In this document: positions 58,645 through 64,000 of the stretch, in pieces
Layout: each line of letters starts with the position of its first letter
How positions within the stretch are numbered: position 1 is the first letter of the stretch
Source: Phototrophicus methaneseepsis
GTDB taxonomy: Bacteria > Chloroflexota > Anaerolineae > Aggregatilineales > Phototrophicaceae
Length of the DNA stretch: 64,000 nucleotides
Assembly: GCF_015500095.1 (NCBI RefSeq)
Contig: NZ_CP062983.1
Location: forward strand, 1,922,001 to 1,986,000
Direction: 5' to 3'
Program-made: the position numbers and the translations under genes
The notes under the pieces: model-generated
What the model was told of the DNA's origin: nothing
The model's database searches: none
Seen by the model: the letters and a program-made list of their open reading frames with translations, nothing else

Positions 58645-59308
58645 AGGTTGCCCTTTTAACCGTCCATATCTTCAGTATACGCCTAAAGCGTTATGCCCAA
58701 AGCCTGCTATATTGTTTCCCTGCCCTTAGCGGAACAAGGGGTTACGAGCCGCATATGCTCACACTTTACATCAGTACACACACCTTTACATAGGATAAGG
58801 TCTTTAATGTGCTTCCTTTGTTAATGTGAAAAGACATAGTGATTACAATGCTCAAACTTAATGCGGAAAGTAATTATACATCAATAATCTTAACGCTTTG
58901 TAGCCAATATTCATTCTATATTATTTAATATACAGGCATAAATAATCAGATATAACTACATGATCTGAGAAGAAAGCCTGAAAGTATAGAACATTATCAA
59001 AGTACGAGCATCATTGTCGGAGAGCCAGCTAAAGCTCTATCGCTTCTCAAAATCGATTTTTGTGGTTTATCTTTGTGACATGGGTTGTATTCAGCTTCGG
59101 CGTTTTACTGGTAGCAGCACGACGGGTCTTATTAGCAATTATCTGCTTAACACGTATCTGCAGGGCAGTCTTGTAGAGAGGCTATTTCAAAATTATCAGT
59201 CCCTCTCGTCAGCGGGGGTTGGACTCACGATTATCCTTTATTTGTGAGCAGCAAAATCGTTGATGAGAGTGCTTGAACTTCATGTATCCTCCTATTTGTG
59301 TGTGCCAG
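58645..59308. other. AT-rich intergenic region leading to an orphan terminator
   Basis: About 660 bases. A plus-strand frame from a TTG at 59014 to 59247 (77 codons) has no ribosome site or recognisable family. A strong plus-strand terminator at 59309 shows that something is transcribed here; a small RNA or unrecognised small protein is possible. GAGAGC/GCTCT hairpin-like sequence lies near 59020-59040. Confidence 0.4.
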
Positions 59309-59334
59309 GAAGAGAGCCTTCGTGCTCTCTTTTT
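59309..59334 (+). terminator. Orphan intrinsic terminator
   Basis: AGAGAGC pairs with GCTCTCT around CTTCGT, then TTTTT on the plus strand. No called plus-strand gene precedes it for over 2 kb. Confidence 0.8.
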
Positions 59335-59476
59335 GGTATTGCGCTGGGGATGCACCAGGGCCTTATCTACAGAGCTTTACCCATCGTGTGCTACCAGCCT
59401 TATACGATTCTCGGCTTTGTATAAAGACGTTCCGGCCAAAAATGCGTAGAATAAAGCATACGTTGATACGATTGAT

Positions 59477-60088
59477 ATGAGAGTGATTGCTTTGTCACTT
59501 CTGACGACTGCCCCGGCTGGCTATCGTACGCATGACTATTCGGTTTCGATTGCGCAGTTGCCCTCATGGGTGATCTGGCTTAGCGTGGTGCTGATGGTCT
59601 TCCCCGCGTTGGTCTATCTTCTCATCTATGGGTGGGATGCCACATGGGGGAACCTGTCGATTTTAGCGCTGTTGGTGGAATTCGTCGTGCTCATTGTTGC
59701 GCATGAGCTGGTGCACGCGATCGGTTGGAAGTTCGCCAGCGGCCTCCCCTGGGCGAAGTTCCGGTTTGGGATTTTGTGGCAGGGCCTGGCCCCTTACTGC
59801 CATGCGATTGAGCCTATGTCGCTGCAAGCTTATCGAATCGGCGCGATTCTGCCCCTGTTTATCACAGGGGTGTTGCCATGGTTGGTGGCGCTGGTTGTGG
59901 GGGATACTTCTCTCGCAATCGTCGGGGCTTTGCTTATTTCCGGGGCGGTGGGTGATATTTACGTCATCTGGACCTTAAGAGCGCTGCCTGCATCCGTCCT
60001 GGTACAGGACCACACCAGCCGGGTGGGTTGTGTGGTTTATATGCCGACGGATGAAAGCCCGCAAGGGGATGACCTCTTGGGTGGCTGA
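59477..60088 (+). CDS. DUF3267 membrane protein with HELVH motif
   Basis: A 203-residue membrane protein with about four to five transmembrane segments. The motif HELVHA within LIVAHELVHAIGWKFASG is the HExxH zinc-site pattern of DUF3267 proteins, placed in a membrane helix as in site-2-type metalloproteases. Later YCHAIEPMSLQAYRIGAILP and GDIYVIWTLR fit the family, with the final Asp as a possible third ligand. Protease activity has not been shown for the family. The start at 59477 lacks a good ribosome site. It is downstream of the orphan terminator. Confidence 0.82.
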   Translation: MRVIALSLLTTAPAGYRTHDYSVSIAQLPSWVIWLSVVLMVFPALVYLLIYGWDATWGNLSILALLVEFVVLIVAHELVHAIGWKFASGLPWAKFRFGILWQGLAPYCHAIEPMSLQAYRIGAILPLFITGVLPWLVALVVGDTSLAIVGALLISGAVGDIYVIWTLRALPASVLVQDHTSRVGCVVYMPTDESPQGDDLLGG

Positions 60089-60215
60089 ATCGTCGCTCAC
60101 ATAGACTTTACGTCGATGTTTTAGCTTGATAAAATGCGCGGACTTTTGTTCCTAGCTGTGTAACATTTCTAGTACATCATTTATTAGCTTAAGTAGGGCG
60201 ATTGGCGGTAATCTG

Positions 60216-60956
60216 ATGATGCATCCGGCATTCCAGGTGAAGAAAGAAGATTTAGCAGCAACGGATTTAACCCTTGCAGTGATTGTGCCGTGCTATAACG
60301 AGGCGGAGAACATCGCGGAGGTTTTGCGGCGTGTCCAGGCTGTTGAGCTTGCAGATGAGATTATCGTTGTCGATGATGGCTCGACGGATGGCTCTCGTAA
60401 TATTTTGCATGAACTGCAAGAACAAGACATTCCAAACCTGCGCATCATCTACCACGAGGAAAATAAGGGGAAAGGTGCCGCGCTGGTAACGGGCTTCGCC
60501 GCTGCGGAAAGTGACATCATCCTGATACAGGATGCGGATTTTGAGTATGATCCGCGTGAGTACCCCATTTTGCTCAAACCGATCTACGAAGGTATTACGC
60601 CGGTTGTCTATGGCTCGCGCTTTTTAGGGGGGCCTCGCAAAGCAATGAACTTCTGGAATATGGTCGCCAATAAGCTGCTGACCCTGGCGACAAATGTCCT
60701 CTATAACGCGATCCTCAGCGATATGGAAACCTGCTATAAGGTGTTCCGCCGTGAGTTGATCGAAGATGTGATTATTCATGCGCGCGGCTTTGACTTTGAG
60801 CCGGAATTTACGGCAAAAATCCTCAAGCAGGGCGTGCGCATCTACGAAGTGCCGATTAGCTATAATGGGCGCGAATGGGACGAGGGCAAGAAGATTAAAT
60901 GGACGGATGCCCCCATTGCCTTGTGGACGCTGGTCAAATATCGCTTTGTAGATTAA
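60216..60956 (+). CDS. Glycosyltransferase family 2 (DPM1/GtrB-like)
   Basis: A 246-residue GT-A fold enzyme. AVIVPCYNEAENIAEVLRRV begins the nucleotide-binding half; EIIVVDDGSTDGS and ILIQDADFEYDP (the DxD metal site) are characteristic; KGAALVTGFAAA and ETCYKVFRREL follow. The lack of C-terminal membrane helices matches soluble dolichol/polyprenyl-phosphate mannosyl- or glucosyltransferase-like members, which charge the lipid carrier used by GT-C enzymes. The true acceptor is not known. GGCGG lies several bases before the double ATG. Confidence 0.92.
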   Translation: MMHPAFQVKKEDLAATDLTLAVIVPCYNEAENIAEVLRRVQAVELADEIIVVDDGSTDGSRNILHELQEQDIPNLRIIYHEENKGKGAALVTGFAAAESDIILIQDADFEYDPREYPILLKPIYEGITPVVYGSRFLGGPRKAMNFWNMVANKLLTLATNVLYNAILSDMETCYKVFRRELIEDVIIHARGFDFEPEFTAKILKQGVRIYEVPISYNGREWDEGKKIKWTDAPIALWTLVKYRFVD

Positions 60957-61077
60957 TCGCTAGGTCTTTTGTCCCCTTGCGGCGTTTGGCCGCCATCGTT
61001 AATATGCAGCCTGTTCATCGTTCCGGTCATCGTGGATTTGTGCTGTTGAATTTGTGCTGAACCAGTAAGGATAACGC

Positions 61078-61836
61078 ATGATACGTCGCTGGATGATAGT
61101 CGCATGCCTCATGGCGAGTTTGACACTCGTGGGTATTGTTTATGCTCAGGATGAAGCTAGCGACGTGCATGCACCACCGCCCACCCCAGAAGCGATCCAA
61201 CTAGAGCCAACCCGTGTCGTGATTGATGCTACGGATGGGTTGAATCTCGTGGGTGATTTTTATGTCGTAGACCCTGCGCGCCCAACTGTCTTGCTGTTGC
61301 ATGAACTTTATACCAATCGCACAAGCTGGCAGCCGATGATCGGCTTGCTGCTTGGTGGTGGTTACAATGTTCTGAATGTGGATTTACGCGGCTTTGGGGA
61401 AACGCGCGGCGACATTAACTGGAATCAGGCGATTGATGATGTGGTGGTGTGGTTGAACTGGCTTCGTACAGAAGGCGGCGTCGCGGATTCACTCTCAACG
61501 ATGGGCAGCAGCATTGGCTCTACACTGGCTCTACGCGGCTGCTCAGCAGACCCGGCCTGCCGGACAGCTATCGCAATTTCCCCAGGCTGGTCCTACTATG
61601 GGGTGAGCCTCGCGCCATCGCTGGAAGAAGAATTTGGTGAGCGTGCTGCCTTGATCCTCTATTCGCAGAATGACCGCTGGCCCGCGCTGGCAGTCCCCCA
61701 GATTGAAGAAGTCGCCAGTGAAGCCATTGTCCTGCAAGCCTACCCGGGTAATGCGCATGGTATGAAGTTCCTGGCTGCATCGCATCAGACGCTGGTGCCG
61801 CTCATCCTCGATTGGTTGGCTCAACATGGTGGTTAG
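61078..61836 (+). CDS. Exported alpha/beta hydrolase
   Basis: A 252-residue protein with a signal peptide (about 1-23, ending GIVYAQ). The alpha/beta hydrolase fold shows PTVLLLHELYTNRTSWQPM (oxyanion region), VLNVDLRGFGETRG, the nucleophile elbow STMGSSIGST with the catalytic Ser, an Asp in YSQNDRWPA and His in YPGNAHGMKFL. Secreted esterases and lipases of this size are common; the substrate cannot be named. AAGGAT six bases before the ATG supports the start. Confidence 0.88.
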   Translation: MIRRWMIVACLMASLTLVGIVYAQDEASDVHAPPPTPEAIQLEPTRVVIDATDGLNLVGDFYVVDPARPTVLLLHELYTNRTSWQPMIGLLLGGGYNVLNVDLRGFGETRGDINWNQAIDDVVVWLNWLRTEGGVADSLSTMGSSIGSTLALRGCSADPACRTAIAISPGWSYYGVSLAPSLEEEFGERAALILYSQNDRWPALAVPQIEEVASEAIVLQAYPGNAHGMKFLAASHQTLVPLILDWLAQHGG

Positions 61837-61862
61837 CTCAAGATAGGCGAGCCGCGTATCGA

Positions 61863-62273
61863 CTAAAATCCATCCCAGGGGCGTTTGAGGTTTATAAGCC
61901 CTGCGAGCGTATGCTTGAAGCCGCATTGTGTATAAAAGTGCTCTAAGTGTGGCTCATAATCGACATGGATCCATTCAATACCCTGACCGCGTGAGGCTTC
62001 CACAGCGCGTTTGACCAACTCAACGCCGATACCACGCCGCTGATAATCCGCGTGAACAGTCGTATCCAGAATGAACCCATGCACACCGCCATCCCACGCC
62101 ACATAGACAAAACCAACCAGCTTATCACCATCATAGGCGCAGACGTAAAGCAGGCTGCGTTTTAAGACAGGGTCAAAATCAGCCCAGGTATGCTTAGCCC
62201 AGGCTGTTGAAAACAATGGATTGAGTTCTTCGTTGGTAATGGGTGGCCTAATTCTAAATTCGATAGGCTGCAT
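61863..62273 (-). CDS. GNAT-family N-acetyltransferase
   Basis: A 136-residue acetyltransferase. LVGFVYVAWDGGVHGFILDT is the central strand pair, HADYQRRGIGVELVKRAVEA carries the acetyl-CoA loop (RRGIG), and WIHVDYEPHLEHFYTQCGFK is the C-terminal part. ATG at 62273 is chosen over a TTG three codons upstream. The acceptor is unknown. It is convergent with the alpha/beta hydrolase gene, 26 bases apart. Confidence 0.9.
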   Translation of the reverse strand: MQPIEFRIRPPITNEELNPLFSTAWAKHTWADFDPVLKRSLLYVCAYDGDKLVGFVYVAWDGGVHGFILDTTVHADYQRRGIGVELVKRAVEASRGQGIEWIHVDYEPHLEHFYTQCGFKHTLAGLINLKRPWDGF

Positions 62274-62300
62274 GGCGCTCAACTCGATACCTGAAGCCCA

Positions 62301-62993
62301 TTAGAAGCGACGACGATCGCGTTTGATACGACCTTCGACATTGCTGCTGGTTTTAAAACCTTCTCGGATTGATTCTAGGCGGCTGTTGGGTGCATTTTGA
62401 TCCGCGAGGGGGTCTTCCTCCGGCATAGGCACGCCCTGACCCGTGAAGGGGTCGTTATAAGGTGCCCCAAAGCGAGAGCCAAAAGACGAATTGGGATTTT
62501 CGATCAAACGGCGGAAGACGACGATGGTGATGATGGCTGTAATGGCGAAGCCAAGCGAGAAAATACCGATCATCCGGCGTGTACCCGGACCAGAGACAAT
62601 CATCAAGAAGATGAGGATGACGCTTAAGGCTGTGAAAAAGGCAATACGGAAGAAATCCTGCAAGCGGGCACTGCCCCCGCCAGAAAGGCGCAGAAGTGCA
62701 ACGGACCCGATGCCGAGTACCAGACCACAAACGCCTGGTAAAGCCACCTGGAAGAAATTCAGCGTGACCATGGGCGGTGCTGTATCTGGGTCTATTGCCC
62801 CGCCGAAGCCATTCAGTGAGCTATAAACCAGGATGAACAATAAGCCGACCATCCAGCCTACCACGTAGCCTGTCCGCTCTTGCAACGCGACCAAGGCCCA
62901 ATAACTCAGGCCGAAAAACAGGATCATCAGGCCCAGGAAGATCACACCATCACCCAGCAAAAATGCCTGGACCAATTCGATAAGGCTGTTCAT
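62301..62993 (-). CDS. Multi-pass membrane protein of unknown function
   Basis: A 230-residue protein with six membrane segments in the first 165 residues (for example GVIFLGLMILFFGLSYWALV, GYVVGWMVGLLFILVYSSLN, VALPGVCGLVLGIGSVALL), then a soluble, Pro- and Asn-rich tail ending in a basic cluster (VEGRIKRDRRRF). No motif identifies a family. GAAGG eight bases before the ATG supports the start. The GNAT gene follows on the same strand after 28 bases, so the two are probably co-transcribed. Confidence 0.72.
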   Translation of the reverse strand: MNSLIELVQAFLLGDGVIFLGLMILFFGLSYWALVALQERTGYVVGWMVGLLFILVYSSLNGFGGAIDPDTAPPMVTLNFFQVALPGVCGLVLGIGSVALLRLSGGGSARLQDFFRIAFFTALSVILIFLMIVSGPGTRRMIGIFSLGFAITAIITIVVFRRLIENPNSSFGSRFGAPYNDPFTGQGVPMPEEDPLADQNAPNSRLESIREGFKTSSNVEGRIKRDRRRF

Positions 62994-63101
62994 AGGGTTG
63001 CCTTCTCATATGTCAATATAACAGGGTCATTATACCCTGTAACGGCTAAAAGCACGCTGTACGCGTACAAGAATGGCGTTGATATAGATGAGAAAGCACA
63101 T

Positions 63102-63131
63102 AGAGAGACCTCTGCACAGGCTGGCCTCTCT
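63102..63131 (-). terminator. Possible terminator after the TrpB2-like gene
   Basis: AGAGAGACC pairs imperfectly with GGCCTCTCT; the minus side continues ATGTGCTTTC, a weak U-tract. Confidence 0.4.
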
Positions 63132-63148
63132 ATGAGTTGGTGACTTGC

Positions 63149-64000
63149 TTAAAGTTGTGGCAGGGTTGCCATGGCTGCGTCAATTTCCGCCTGGGGGAAG
63201 TCATAATCACTGAGTTGATCACCCAGGTAGGCGTCATAGGCACTCATATCGAAATGACCATGCCCACACAGGTTAAACAGAATAACGCGCTTTTCTCCGG
63301 CATCTTTGGCAGCCATGGCTTCTCGGATGGCTCCGGCGATGCCATGCGCTGCTTCCGGCGCGGGGACGATGCCTTCTGCACGGGCAAAGGTAAGCGCTGC
63401 ACTGAAGGTCTCTAGCTGCTGGATAGCTATTGCTTCCATCAAGCCCTGATCGTACATTTCGCAAACGATGGACCCCATGCCATGATAGCGCAGCCCACCC
63501 GCATGCAGCGGCGGTGGCACGAAGTCATGACCGAGTGTATACATCTTGACGAGGGGCGTCATCCCCATCGTATCGCCGAAATCATAGGCGTATTTACCGC
63601 GCGTCAGGCTGGGGCAGGCGGCTGGCTCGATGCCGAGCAGGCGGGTTTTCTTGCCACTGCGCAAGTTCTCTCGTAGGAAGGGCAGTGCAATCCCTGCGAA
63701 GTTGCTGCCGCCACCTGTCGGCCCGATGACGACATCCGGGTATTCGCCAGCCATCTCCATTTGCTTGAGGCACTCCTGCCCGATGACCGTCTGGTGCAGC
63801 AGCACATGGTTGAGCACGCTGCCGAGCGCGTATTTATAGCGGCCCTGGCTCGTCGCGGCGACTTCAACGGCTTCGCTGATGGCGATCCCTAGCGACCCGG
63901 TACTTTCAGGGTGTTTGCGGAGGATGGACCGCCCCGCTTCCGTTGTTTCGCTGGGGCTGGCGGTCACACTGGCCCCAAACGTCTGCATAATGGCGCGGCG
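63149..64000 (-). CDS. TrpB2-type tryptophan synthase beta-like PLP enzyme (5' truncated)
   Basis: The frame runs to the right edge, so the N-terminus with the PLP-binding Lys is outside the window. The visible 280 residues match the TrpB2 class: IMQTFGASVTASPSETT, GSLGIAISEAVEVAA, YALGSVLNHVLLHQTVIGQE, the phosphate-binding IGPTGGGSNFAG, GIEPAACPSLTRGKY, LHAGGLRYHGMGSIVCEMYD, and EGIVPAPEAAHGIA. TrpB2 converts indole and Ser (or phosphoserine) to Trp, often as a stand-alone rescue enzyme and not the trpAB partner; no trpA is near in the window. Confidence 0.93.
   Translation of the reverse strand, partial: RRAIMQTFGASVTASPSETTEAGRSILRKHPESTGSLGIAISEAVEVAATSQGRYKYALGSVLNHVLLHQTVIGQECLKQMEMAGEYPDVVIGPTGGGSNFAGIALPFLRENLRSGKKTRLLGIEPAACPSLTRGKYAYDFGDTMGMTPLVKMYTLGHDFVPPPLHAGGLRYHGMGSIVCEMYDQGLMEAIAIQQLETFSAALTFARAEGIVPAPEAAHGIAGAIREAMAAKDAGEKRVILFNLCGHGHFDMSAYDAYLGDQLSDYDFPQAEIDAAMATLPQL

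Noticed and set aside
59014-59247. Plus-strand frame of 77 codons before the orphan terminator
   Set aside because: TTG start without a ribosome site and no recognisable domain; kept only as part of the gap description.
1-64000. CRISPR arrays, tRNA and rRNA genes, insertion sequences, prophage
   Set aside because: Reading through the gaps, I saw no spaced identical repeats, no TTCGAnTCC-type tRNA ends in a cloverleaf context, no transposase or integrase motif and no phage structural gene.

Overview
The window looks like a chromosomal segment of a free-living aerobic bacterium, most likely a member of the Chloroflexota (Anaerolineae-like). This is inferred from protein style only: several FHA-domain proteins, Ser/Thr kinase-like proteins, SH3/propeller lipoprotein-like secreted proteins, an A2-type caa3 oxidase and a LexA operator of the GAAC-N4-GTTC type. 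There is no rRNA, and I saw no tRNA, insertion sequence, prophage or CRISPR array. Base composition is even and genes lie on both strands in short runs, each often closed by a clear intrinsic terminator.

Layout. 1-6 kb: a truncated membrane glycosyltransferase-like gene, a dihydroorotate-dehydrogenase-like protein without its catalytic motif, a double-FHA protein, acpS, a peptidase E-like protein and a sugar isomerase-like protein. 6-10 kb: a PstS-like exported binding protein with an unusual repeat tail, and an FHA/SH3 membrane protein. 11-16 kb: an orphan OppD/OppF ATPase pair, a SWIM zinc-finger protein with a decayed second copy of the domain, a compact promoter/29-codon ORF/terminator unit, moaB and endonuclease V. 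16-24 kb: a secreted class-A-type serine hydrolase, lexA with its operator, a HAD phosphatase, a DUF1801 gene remnant, a VOC protein, isocitrate dehydrogenase and a DUF1028 protein. 24-31 kb: a lipoprotein PBP with an NTF2-like domain, transport, acetyltransferase and secreted proteins, and an SDR enzyme.

31.3-38.4 kb holds a six-gene cytochrome oxidase operon (coxB-coxA-subunit III-like-unknown-coxC-coxIV). CoxA carries the YSHPAVY signature of A2-type oxidases. CoxB carries a haem c domain and a very long acidic Thr/Glu/Ala insert within the CuA domain. 39-48 kb: HEAT protein, glycosyltransferase, a pseudokinase, a MocR-type regulator with tandem operator-like repeats, a YbjQ protein, a PuuD-like hydrolase, a TIR-FHA fusion and cysS. 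48.9-52.7 kb: rRNA/tRNA methyltransferase, frr, uppS and an MpaB-type oxygenase.

54-57.6 kb is the most unusual locus: a 979-residue protein joining an intact Ser/Thr kinase, a NACHT NTPase and a multi-pass membrane region meets, tail to tail, a zinc-ribbon/TIR protein whose TIR domain appears to lack the NADase glutamate. Together with the separate TIR-FHA fusion, which keeps that glutamate, and the pseudokinase, this suggests phospho-signalling or defence circuitry of a kind I do not recognise as a named system. The end of the window has small membrane proteins, a DUF3267 protein, a glycosyltransferase 2, an alpha/beta hydrolase, a GNAT and a truncated TrpB2-like gene.
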